Source: Chlorogloeopsis fritschii PCC 6912
Lineage (GTDB): Bacteria; Cyanobacteriota; Cyanobacteriia; Cyanobacteriales; Nostocaceae
DNA length: 41,998 nucleotides
Direction: 5' to 3'
NCBI RefSeq assembly: GCF_000317285.1
Contig: NZ_AJLN01000113.1
Location: forward strand, 1-41,998
Part shown: one piece after another, positions 34,042-41,998 of the stretch
Layout of the letters: every line of letters starts with the position of its first letter
Position numbering within the stretch: the first letter of the stretch is position 1
Position numbers and translations under genes: made by a program
Notes under the pieces: generated by a model
Told to the model about the DNA's origin: nothing
Databases searched by the model: none
The model's input: the letters and a program-made list of their open reading frames with translations, nothing else

Positions 34042-37000
34042 ATGACGCAGGCAACCCGAATGCACGAACTGTTGTCACCCTACGAGTATCAAGTTGGCGG
34101 TCGTCTCCCCGTAGATGCACCTAGCTATGTCATACGCCAAGCGGATAAAGAACTCTACCAGGCTTTAAAATCAGGTGCATTTTGTTACGTCCTCAACTGT
34201 CGCCAAATGGGAAAATCTAGCCTGCGGGTACAGGTGGCAAAGCAACTACAAGAGGATGGCTTTGCCTGTGCAACGGTTGATCTATCTGGAATAGGAAACA
34301 GAAATATTACGCCAGACCAGTGGTACGCTGACATTATTATGCGTCTGGTGCGAAGTTTGCGGCTATCTGGGCAAATTAATGTCCGCAATTGGTTAATAGA
34401 AAGACAATATTTATCGCCTGTCGGTCGTTTGGGTGAGTTACTCCAAAACTTACTGCCAGAGTTGATTGCTCAACCAATCGTGATTTTTTTCGACGAAATC
34501 GACAGTACCCTCAGCTTACCATTTAATTCTGATGATTTTTTTGCGTTAATCCGAGCTTGCCACGAACGCAAACGTCTCACTTTTGCCTTATTAGGAGTAG
34601 CAACCCCCTCAGATTTGATTGTAGATAAAACCCGGACACCTTTTAATATTGGTCGGGCAATTGAGTTGAATGGGTTTCATGTGGATGAAGTTAAACCGCT
34701 AGAGGTAGGATTGGCTGATTTGGTAGACAATCCCAAGGCAGTACTGAAGGAAATACTTGCTTGGACGGGAGGACAGCCATTTCTCACTCAGAAGTTGTGT
34801 AATTTGATAGCACAGCAGGAGAAATGGGAGAGCGGGGTGCCAAGCCGCAGGGAAGAAAAATTTCCCACTCTTGAGTACCCGTTTTTGCAAAAACTGATGG
34901 GGGAGATATTAACGCAGCATGAAGAAATTGCCGATCGCGTGTCTGCAATTGTGCGATCGCATCTCATCGAAAATTGGGCAGCCCAAGACGAACCACCCCA
35001 TCTCAGGACAATACGCGATCGCCTACTGAGCAACGAGCAACGTGCCAGCAGACTGCTAGGACTATATCAGCAAATTCTCCAAGATGGCAGTATTCTTGCT
35101 GATGATTCTCCAGAAAAAATAGAGTTACTCTTATCGGGATTGGTTGTCAAAAAACAGGGTTATTTGCGAGTTTACAACCGCATTTATCAGGAAGTTTTTA
35201 ACTCTGAATGGGTGGAAAAGCAATTAAATAAATTACGACCTTACGCAGATTTACTGAATACTTGGGTAGCTTCTAATTATCAAAATGAAACCTATCTCCT
35301 GCGGGGAGAAGCGCTCAAAGCAGCTCAAGCTTGGTCGAAGGGAAAAAGCTTAAGTAATCAAGATTACCGATTTTTAGCTGCTAGTGAAGAACTGGATAAA
35401 CGAGAGGTACAGATTGCACTCACTGCATCGGAGCAAGCAAATCAAATATTACTCAACGCTCAACAGCAAGCCAAGAAAACCATTCAGCGCGGACTAATGG
35501 GATTAACAGTACTTTCGGTAGCAGCTGCTACCTTAGTAGGATTATCGGGATTGTTGACATGGCAAACAACGCAACAAAAACGACAGGTAAATCTTGGCGA
35601 GATTAAAACACTGATTCTTTCATCAGAAGCTGCTTTTAAGTCTGATCAAAACTTAGATGCCTTGGCTGAAAGTATCAAAGCAAATATTAAATTGAACCAA
35701 TTGGGATGGAATCATGCAAGTACAGACTTGAAAGTACAGTTAGAAAAGGCACTGCGACAGTCTATCTATTGGGTGCGCGAAAGCAATCGTTTAGTAGGGC
35801 ATACAGATGTAGTTACGCGAGTGAAATTCAGTCCCGATGGGCAAAAGCTCGCCTCTGCTAGTTGGGACAAGACTGTGAAAATTTGGCGACGGGACGGAAA
35901 GCTACTTCATACCCTGCGGGGGCATACTGATGGTGTATGGAGTGTTAATTTTAGCCCTGATGGCAAGATGTTGGTTAGCGCCAGTCGGGATAAAACTGTT
36001 AAGGTTTGGCGGGTTGAGGATGGTCGAGAAATTCTGACTTTACCTCACAACGATTGGGTAGCGTGTGTAGGCTTCAGCCCCGATAGCAAGATGGTAGCAG
36101 GGATGGAGTGGAATAGCACAATGCGATTGTGGAATTTGGCAGGTAAAGAATTGCGATCGTTTCATACGCATAATGCACCTGCTGTAGCAATTAGTTTCAG
36201 TCCCAAGGGGAATGCGATCGCTACCGCCAGCCGTGATGGTACTGCAAAACTCTGGAACCTGAACGGTGAAGAACTAGTGACACTCAAGGGGCATCGCGAT
36301 TGGGTAATGTACGTTAATTTCAGTCGGGATGGCAAAACAATTGCTACTGCCAGTAAGGACAATACCGCGAAACTTTGGGATTTAGAAGGAAAAGAATTAG
36401 TGACCTTGCGTGGACATACTGACACCCTTGGTAGTGTAGTCTTTAATCGCGACAGTCAAACTATTGCTACAGCTGGTTGGGATCAAACCATCCGACTGTG
36501 GAACCGTCAAGGAAAACAATTACAAGTTCTCCAAGGTCATACAGATGCAATTTGGGGTGTCAATTTTAGCAATGATGGTCGCTTTCTGGCTAGTAGTGGT
36601 GAGGATGGGATGGTAAGATTGTGGAATTTAGGCAATAAATCCCACTCTTTCATACTCAATCTTGGCGATGCTGCCGCTGCTAGTGTCAGTTTTAGTCCTG
36701 ATGGTCAGACCTTGGGTACTGCTGGTAGATATACGATGGCTAAACTGTGGAATCGACAAGGACAAGAACTAGCTAGATTGAGCGGTCATGACGATACCTT
36801 GAGAAATTTGCAATTTAGCCCGAATGGTAAACTTATTGCTACTACCAGTCGAGACAAAACCATTAAGTTGTGGAACCGACAAGGAAAAGAACTGGCAACA
36901 CTGCGAGGGCATCAAGCAGATGTCAGGAGTGTGAGTTTCAGTCCTGACAGTCAAACTCTTGCTAGTGCAAGTTGGGATACAACTGCCAAATTGTGGAATC

Positions 37001-37614
37001 TGGCAGGTCAAGAAATTGCTATCCTGCAAGGGCATGAGGCTGGTGTTAGAAGTGTAAATTTCAGCCTTGATGGTCAAATTATCGCTACCGCCAGCGAAGA
37101 TGGTACAGCCAAACTCTGGAGCACTCAAGGAAAAGAATTGTTAACCCTGCGAGGACATCAAGCAGGAGTAAATTCAGTTAGTTTCAGTCCCGATCACGAC
37201 ATAATTGCAACTGCGAGTAAAGATAAAACAGCCAAGCTTTGGAACCGAAAGGGCGAAGAATTGCTGACTCTCCGGGGACATAAAGGTGAAGTAAATGTTG
37301 TCATTTTCAGTTCTAATGGACAGATGATCGTCACTGCCAGTGAAGATATGACAGTTAAGCTTTGGAACCGCAAGGGCGAAGTGTTGCAAACTCTTGGCGG
37401 ACATAGCGCTGGGGTGAAAAGTCTGAGTTTTAGTGCTGATAGTCGGGTTTTAGCATCATCAGACTCAATTGGTAACGTCATTCTTTGGAATTTAGATATT
37501 GATTCCAGCCCAGAGAAATTATTGCTGGAAGGGTGCAATTGGATCGGGGATTATTTAAAAAATAGTGCGAATGTCAAAGCAGAAGACCGTCATTTGTGCG
37601 ATCGCCTGCTGTGA
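34042..37614 (+). CDS. AAA-like (AAA_35) NTPase with a membrane segment and 14 WD40 repeats
   Basis: A 1190-residue protein. The N-terminal AAA-like domain (about 10-400) begins with the family-typical [20 protein letters not shown], with a P-loop RQMGKSSL (53-60) and Walker [11 protein letters not shown] single hydrophobic segment (about 486-508; [20 protein letters not shown]) should anchor it in the membrane, preceded by a basic, helical linker. Residues about 590-1145 are 14 WD40 repeats (VKIWRR to VILWNL), probably two seven-bladed propellers. Neighbouring repeats are very similar ([20 protein letters not shown]), suggesting recent internal duplication. It is likely an NTP-dependent sensor. 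Its stop is two bases from that of the convergent TPR-CHAT gene. Confidence 0.92.
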   Translation: MTQATRMHELLSPYEYQVGGRLPVDAPSYVIRQADKELYQALKSGAFCYVLNCRQMGKSSLRVQVAKQLQEDGFACATVDLSGIGNRNITPDQWYADIIMRLVRSLRLSGQINVRNWLIERQYLSPVGRLGELLQNLLPELIAQPIVIFFDEIDSTLSLPFNSDDFFALIRACHERKRLTFALLGVATPSDLIVDKTRTPFNIGRAIELNGFHVDEVKPLEVGLADLVDNPKAVLKEILAWTGGQPFLTQKLCNLIAQQEKWESGVPSRREEKFPTLEYPFLQKLMGEILTQHEEIADRVSAIVRSHLIENWAAQDEPPHLRTIRDRLLSNEQRASRLLGLYQQILQDGSILADDSPEKIELLLSGLVVKKQGYLRVYNRIYQEVFNSEWVEKQLNKLRPYADLLNTWVASNYQNETYLLRGEALKAAQAWSKGKSLSNQDYRFLAASEELDKREVQIALTASEQANQILLNAQQQAKKTIQRGLMGLTVLSVAAATLVGLSGLLTWQTTQQKRQVNLGEIKTLILSSEAAFKSDQNLDALAESIKANIKLNQLGWNHASTDLKVQLEKALRQSIYWVRESNRLVGHTDVVTRVKFSPDGQKLASASWDKTVKIWRRDGKLLHTLRGHTDGVWSVNFSPDGKMLVSASRDKTVKVWRVEDGREILTLPHNDWVACVGFSPDSKMVAGMEWNSTMRLWNLAGKELRSFHTHNAPAVAISFSPKGNAIATASRDGTAKLWNLNGEELVTLKGHRDWVMYVNFSRDGKTIATASKDNTAKLWDLEGKELVTLRGHTDTLGSVVFNRDSQTIATAGWDQTIRLWNRQGKQLQVLQGHTDAIWGVNFSNDGRFLASSGEDGMVRLWNLGNKSHSFILNLGDAAAASVSFSPDGQTLGTAGRYTMAKLWNRQGQELARLSGHDDTLRNLQFSPNGKLIATTSRDKTIKLWNRQGKELATLRGHQADVRSVSFSPDSQTLASASWDTTAKLWNLAGQEIAILQGHEAGVRSVNFSLDGQIIATASEDGTAKLWSTQGKELLTLRGHQAGVNSVSFSPDHDIIATASKDKTAKLWNRKGEELLTLRGHKGEVNVVIFSSNGQMIVTASEDMTVKLWNRKGEVLQTLGGHSAGVKSLSFSADSRVLASSDSIGNVILWNLDIDSSPEKLLLEGCNWIGDYLKNSANVKAEDRHLCDRLL

Positions 37615-37616
37615 GA

Positions 37617-40600
37617 TTAGCTCAAATTACCTGTTAACTTAAATCCTGCCCAGTAGTAAGGATGATCGTAAATCTTTTTCTCTTTTGACATTTGACTAGT
37701 TCTGTGTAACTCCGCTGCTAAATGCGTTCTAATTCTTAATTCCTCACCAGGCAGTTGATTGATTACATCTTCGTACCATTTTGTCAATTGCCCGGCAGTT
37801 AATTCTCTCAGCCATGCTGTTGCTTCTAAAAAGGCAGTAGTTATCGATTGATTGAGCTTAATTCTTCGGTAAAATTCAATCATTACCAAAGCAGCGGCAG
37901 CTGAGTCTACAGTCCACAGGTTGTTAACTACATAAGGTACTCCCAGACTGAGAAAAGCGTGAGCTAAACTTACATACTCGGTGGTGGTGCTTTGGGGGTA
38001 AGACATAGCTGTTTCAGAAGCTGACAGCGTAATCAGTTTGTAATTTACTAAGGAATTTTTACAAATTTCTTCTAGAGTGAGTTTATCGTGTGCTAATAAT
38101 AATGCTGATTGATGTGGATGAATCAAATTTTCAGTTAATTGCCCAATAAAATGAAGCAGATTGCGATCGCCACTCAGGGCATTTTCTATCTGCTGTTTGG
38201 TAGCCTGTGACTCTGGGATGCGTTGACAATTATCAAATAACTGACTAATCAACTCAGCTTCGATTTTGGCAAATTTCTGTCTGGAATAATCCGTGCTGTT
38301 CGGTTGTTCGACACTCAATAAACTCAGTTCGTCTGTCTGTCTTACAAATTTTGCTTTTAGAAATAATCCGATTTGAGCGGTTGGCAGGTAAGTAATTTTG
38401 AAATTTGCATTCAAATTTGACGATTCTTCCTGTGCAGCAAGATGGAAAAGGGCATGAAGAGGATAGGCGTGCAAATCGCGGTGGGGAATTAAAATCAGTT
38501 GGGTGATGTCTTCGAGTTCCTGTATGGTTGCAGAAATGTTGAGGATATTTTTGAGTTGTAAAAGCCTCCGTTCCATGTCTAAACGCCAGGAATGTTTGCT
38601 TTTGCTTTGTTCGTCTTCACCGACGCGGCGATATTCCTGATATTGTTGATTCCATTCCTGCACCCATTTTTCAAATTCAATTAAGCGTGCTACTGCTTCG
38701 GGTACAGGCAATTCATCAATAGAGTCAAAATTGAGTACGGGTGTAAAGATGGGGATGGGTTCTGGAGAATTGTATTTGATGACAAAGGTGCGTAGGGTGC
38801 AAGGGGTAATATGCCAGCACACGATCGCAGTTGTGGGATTGAGTAGTTGGTGAACGTCAGCGTAGGTGGGTGAGTAAATTTCATCAGTCCAACCATATAA
38901 TAGCCAGTTCAAACAGGCATTTTTGCCTTGTTCTAAGATTTCCCAGCCAGGAGCTAAATCTCCATATAGGATGGCGATATCAACGGTTAACTGGGCTATG
39001 CCTGCAAATTTCAAAACGAGTTGCTTTTTACTTTCATCTGTGCGATCGCTTTCGTTTAATAAGCTTTGCAACAAATAAATAGCGCGTTGCTGGTATTCGT
39101 GTGCTGGTGCTTTTTCTCCCAAAACCACTAGCGTTTTGATTAGATTTTGCAGCACCTCTAAATGCAATAGAGTCAATCCTTCTGCTGTGAAAGCATAGAG
39201 CGCTTGTTCGTATGCAGTTGCAGCTTGCAGCCAATAATAGCGGGGTGGAGAATGTTGCTTACCTTGTTCGTAATGAGCATTACCGATCGCTAGAGAAAGT
39301 GTAGCCCAGCCTTCAGGGTGAGTTGTTGGGCTAATATATCTCAACCCTTCTTGATAACTTGCTAATCTGCCATCATAGCCGCGCTCATTCAAGGCAGGAT
39401 TGATATGAGATTGTTGTTGTACAAGCCCTTCAAAATTAACTGCACCTCCAGCAGCATTACCTCGCCCCAGCCAAGCTTCCCAAAAATCTGGTTGCAGAAG
39501 TAGAGCTTGATCGTAAGAGGCGATCGCTTCTTCAAATCGCTTCAGGTGAGATTGAGCTACGCCTAAGTTGTACCAGATCAGATGAAAATCGGGTTTAAGT
39601 TCTATCGCTTTGTAGTAGGAGGCGATCGCTTCTTCCCGACGCCCCAAATTATCTGAGGCGACACCACGATTGAACCACGTTAAATAAAAATCGCTCTTGA
39701 TCGCGATGGCTCGATCCCAAGAGGCGATCGCATCTTGCCACCTTCCCAAATTTGCTAGTGCTACTCCCCTGTCAACCCAAACGTCGTGGAAGTCAGGATT
39801 AATTTGTGTAGCGCGATCGTAAGCTTTAACTGCATCTTCCCAATTTGCTACTTTCTCCAGTTCGCTTCCCAGGGCATACCAAGCTTCGTGACAGTCGGGA
39901 TTAATTTCTGTGGCTTGGTAGTAATTGGCGATCGCATCTTCCCAACAACCTAAATTAGATAGTGCTAATCCCCGATTGTACCAAGCTAAATCCAACTGGG
40001 GATCGGATTCTATTGCTCTGTCGTAGGAAGCGATCGCGTCATGATGTTGCCCATTCTCAGCGAATGCCACGCCTCGCCAATACCAACTTAGGGAGTCTTG
40101 AGGTTGCAGTAATAGTGCTTGATCTAAACCGAAAATTGCTTCCGGTAGATATCCTAGTTTCAACTGCATTAAACCCCATCCAGAGTAGGCTTGCTGATAG
40201 TCGGGTTTTAATTCTAATGCTCGGTGGAAGCAAGCAAGTGCATCGGCAAAATATCCTAGCTCGCTTAAGGCTGCACCTTTGTTGTACCAACCTTTGTAAA
40301 AATCCGGTTTAATCTCCAGTACTTTGTCGTAAGAGGCGATCGCTTCGGTAAAATTGCCTAAATAAAATAACGTCAAACCTCGATTAAACCAATATTCGCA
40401 GACATCAGGTTTCAGTTCTAGGGCTTTGTCGTAATGTGTCATCGCTGTTGCTAAATCGCCGTTCTTAGCTTGTTGCAGAGCTTGGTAAAAATATGCTTGT
40501 GCTTGAGTTGTAATGCGATCGCTTAGATCGCTTACTGCTCCAATAATTGGATCTGAGTTGGTTGATGGAACTTCTAGCTCAACAGCTAATTGTTGGGCAA

Positions 40601-41375
40601 AGTTATTACTCTGCTCCCAGCTTACTAACAAATCATCTGCTGTCAGAGTTTCTTGTATCCAAGCTCCTTCCTCCTCACCAAAATTAATCAAGTTTGGAGA
40701 TATATTTGCAGTATCTTCTTTTACTGGTTGTAAAGCTGTTACAAAACTATTTTGTGTTATTTGTGATACATCTTCTTCGTCTTCCCATAATCTCTCGCCA
40801 AAATTGCGTATCAATTCTATACCAGGAGTACTGAAAGATTCTATACCAGGAGTACTGAAAGATGATGCTGCAGATGTTGTAATTTCGACATCTTGCTGTT
40901 GCGGTAATTCCGTATTTGGTGGTGGAACAGGGATAGGTATAGCCTGGGTGGTTTCTAAATCTTCCCAATATTCTTCGCCTAAGTTCCGTGTTAGTAACCG
41001 TATACCCAAGTCGTAGGCAAGATCTCCAACAGTCCCAATTCCCAACTCTCCTAGCTGCACCATTCTTTCTGCTAACTGATTGTTTGGAGCGGGTGAAGTT
41101 AGCAATTTTTCACCAAAGTCCAGCAACCATTCTATCCAACGGTCAACACTGATACGATGTTCCATCCGTTGCAGATACTTGATTGCCCAATACTTGCCTC
41201 GTGCCTGATACACACCTTCTAACAATTGGGTAAACAAATATTCTAAATCCGCATTAGTTAGTTCGGGCGGCTTTTTTACCACCTGAGGTGCAGTTACAGC
41301 CCTTGCAGAAGCATACCGCTTTTTTTTGGGAGACTGCCGAAACCTTTTAAGCCATCGCACCAGCCACTTGAGCAT
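37617..41375 (-). CDS. TPR-CHAT protein with a probably inactive CHAT domain
   Basis: A 1252-residue protein. The N-terminal region (about 40-280) has GERLWED/GEEYWED-like repeats and an exact tandem duplication SFSTPGIE. It is followed by about 10 TPR units (about 290-660; AxxxYxxALxLxPD pattern), a helical linker, and a C-terminal CHAT (caspase-like) domain (about 900-1250). CHAT proteases normally carry a catalytic His in an HxxGHG motif and a Cys in SACE. Here these positions read H1075-F-I-G-Q1079 and S-A-S1120-E, so His and Cys appear replaced by Gln and Ser. The later VVNNLWTVDSAAA motif is intact. It may be a non-catalytic scaffold or regulator. It converges on the AAA-WD40 gene with a 2-bp gap between stops. 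Confidence 0.88.
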   Translation of the reverse strand: MLKWLVRWLKRFRQSPKKKRYASARAVTAPQVVKKPPELTNADLEYLFTQLLEGVYQARGKYWAIKYLQRMEHRISVDRWIEWLLDFGEKLLTSPAPNNQLAERMVQLGELGIGTVGDLAYDLGIRLLTRNLGEEYWEDLETTQAIPIPVPPPNTELPQQQDVEITTSAASSFSTPGIESFSTPGIELIRNFGERLWEDEEDVSQITQNSFVTALQPVKEDTANISPNLINFGEEEGAWIQETLTADDLLVSWEQSNNFAQQLAVELEVPSTNSDPIIGAVSDLSDRITTQAQAYFYQALQQAKNGDLATAMTHYDKALELKPDVCEYWFNRGLTLFYLGNFTEAIASYDKVLEIKPDFYKGWYNKGAALSELGYFADALACFHRALELKPDYQQAYSGWGLMQLKLGYLPEAIFGLDQALLLQPQDSLSWYWRGVAFAENGQHHDAIASYDRAIESDPQLDLAWYNRGLALSNLGCWEDAIANYYQATEINPDCHEAWYALGSELEKVANWEDAVKAYDRATQINPDFHDVWVDRGVALANLGRWQDAIASWDRAIAIKSDFYLTWFNRGVASDNLGRREEAIASYYKAIELKPDFHLIWYNLGVAQSHLKRFEEAIASYDQALLLQPDFWEAWLGRGNAAGGAVNFEGLVQQQSHINPALNERGYDGRLASYQEGLRYISPTTHPEGWATLSLAIGNAHYEQGKQHSPPRYYWLQAATAYEQALYAFTAEGLTLLHLEVLQNLIKTLVVLGEKAPAHEYQQRAIYLLQSLLNESDRTDESKKQLVLKFAGIAQLTVDIAILYGDLAPGWEILEQGKNACLNWLLYGWTDEIYSPTYADVHQLLNPTTAIVCWHITPCTLRTFVIKYNSPEPIPIFTPVLNFDSIDELPVPEAVARLIEFEKWVQEWNQQYQEYRRVGEDEQSKSKHSWRLDMERRLLQLKNILNISATIQELEDITQLILIPHRDLHAYPLHALFHLAAQEESSNLNANFKITYLPTAQIGLFLKAKFVRQTDELSLLSVEQPNSTDYSRQKFAKIEAELISQLFDNCQRIPESQATKQQIENALSGDRNLLHFIGQLTENLIHPHQSALLLAHDKLTLEEICKNSLVNYKLITLSASETAMSYPQSTTTEYVSLAHAFLSLGVPYVVNNLWTVDSAAAALVMIEFYRRIKLNQSITTAFLEATAWLRELTAGQLTKWYEDVINQLPGEELRIRTHLAAELHRTSQMSKEKKIYDHPYYWAGFKLTGNLS
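40815..40862. repeat. Exact 24-bp tandem duplication inside the TPR-CHAT gene
   Basis: Two identical 24-base units lie back to back (40815-40838 and 40839-40862). They encode SFSTPGIE twice in the disordered linker before the TPR array. The period is a multiple of three, so the frame is kept; this looks like a recent slippage event. Confidence 0.85.
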
Positions 41376-41617
41376 TTTGGGAACTCTTGGATGTTTTCCT
41401 GTAGATTTTAGCGATCGATGTCTAAAAAACTATTGACTACGTAAAAACCGATGTAATAAACAAGATAAATTTGACATATTGTTAAGCATATTTTGTACAT
41501 TTATACAGCTTTTCTCTAAATGGATGGTCAATTTTATAACATACATTTTTGTCAATCAGGTTTTTAGCATCATAGATTGGTGTTAAGTTGAGCAATGTTG
41601 AGCTAGCATTTCAAACC
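41376..41617. promoter_or_regulatory. Divergent AT-rich gap before the monooxygenase-fold gene
   Basis: A 242-bp region between the leftward TPR-CHAT gene and the rightward ABM gene. AT-rich with no recognisable repeat or gene; it likely holds both promoters, but specific boxes cannot be called. Confidence 0.45.
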
Positions 41618-41917
41618 ATGATATTGGAAGTTGCGATTCTTGAGGTGAAACCTGATTTAACTGAAGAATTTGAAGCTGCCTTCAAAACAGCCTCAACTAT
41701 TATTGCTTCTATGCCAGGCTATATCTCCCATGAGCTTCAACGATGTCTAGAAACTACAAATCGTTATATTCTGCTTGTACGTTGGCAGCAATTAGAAGAC
41801 CATACTATTGGGTTTCGACAATCACCAAAATATCAAGAGTGGCGATCGCTACTCCACCACTTCTACGATCCATTTCCGGTTGTCGAGCATTATGAAAGCG
41901 TTTTATTTAACTCTTGA
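41618..41917 (+). CDS. Antibiotic biosynthesis monooxygenase (ABM) fold protein
   Basis: A 99-residue protein from the ATG at 41618; a TTG at 41588 would add ten residues. The ferredoxin-like ABM domain is clear: MILEVAILEVKPDLTEEFEA, then MPGYISHELQRCLETTNRYI, LLVRWQQLEDHTIGFRQSPKY, and HHFYDPFPVVEHY. Family members include quinone-forming monooxygenases and haem-degrading enzymes, acting as dimers without a separate cofactor domain. The precise substrate is unknown. It does not appear to be part of the island to its left. Confidence 0.85.
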   Translation: MILEVAILEVKPDLTEEFEAAFKTASTIIASMPGYISHELQRCLETTNRYILLVRWQQLEDHTIGFRQSPKYQEWRSLLHHFYDPFPVVEHYESVLFNS

Positions 41918-41998
41918 TCTGAGTTTTGCCCATGATACTCCCTAAATTTTCATTAGATGGGAAACTTGAAAACAGCAGTGGCATAAATTCAGTTATAT

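Noticed and set aside
40815-40862. Tandem duplication considered as a CRISPR-like array
   Set aside because: Only two units with no spacers and lying within a coding frame; a slippage duplication explains it.
1-41998. Frequent GCGATCGC octamers considered as a locus-specific regulatory site
   Set aside because: They occur throughout genes and gaps in the whole window, as expected for the HIP1 sequence of cyanobacterial genomes.

Overview
The window is chromosomal DNA of a filamentous, Nostocales-type cyanobacterium. This is inferred from very frequent GCGATCGC (HIP1) octamers inside and outside genes, GC-rich palindromic intergenic repeats, heptamer-like short tandem repeats (13620-13760), and families typical of these genomes (DUF4278, PAS and hybrid kinases, AAA-like/WD40 and NB-ARC/WD40 giants, TPR-CHAT proteins). 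I see no rRNA, tRNA, CRISPR array, transposase or phage genes.

Left part (1-20.3 kb) is ordinary housekeeping and accessory content. It holds the start of a gene leaving the left edge, a Tat/lipoprotein Rieske protein, an M48 zinc protease with an N-terminal TPR-like region, an aldehyde dehydrogenase, a GAF-PAS-PAS hybrid histidine kinase, and two small overlapping unknown genes. These are followed by a GT4 glycosyltransferase, a CPA1-type Na+/H+ antiporter, a small secreted protein, an O-antigen-ligase-like membrane protein, a YaaW/UPF0174 protein and a small ComFB-like protein. Then come a DUF2945 protein, a secreted amidohydrolase, an outer-membrane beta-barrel and a GNAT acetyltransferase. 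Gene-poor gaps carry palindromic repeats and several good intrinsic terminators.

Middle part (20.6-26.1 kb): an orphan PhnD/selenate-type ABC substrate-binding lipoprotein, then a probable minus-strand operon PAS protein -> MinD/ParA-like ATPase -> VMAP-type HTH plus AAA-like NTPase, led by a long multi-hairpin region (24916-25076). A two-domain pyridoxamine-phosphate-oxidase-like flavoprotein follows.

Right part (26.3-41.4 kb) is the most interesting. Two large STAND/AAA-type NTPases, each ending in 14 WD40 repeats (two predicted seven-bladed propellers), flank two candidate pore-forming proteins. One is a MACPF/perforin-domain protein whose gene is split by a probable frameshift; the other has a C-terminal region resembling aerolysin-type beta-pore toxins. 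Convergent with the second NTPase is a TPR-CHAT protein in which both expected caspase-like catalytic residues look replaced (His to Gln, Cys to Ser). Together these resemble the parts list of a cyanobacterial self/non-self or cell-death locus (sensor NTPases, a CHAT scaffold, membrane-permeabilising effectors). That functional reading is inference. The window ends with a small antibiotic-biosynthesis-monooxygenase-fold protein.
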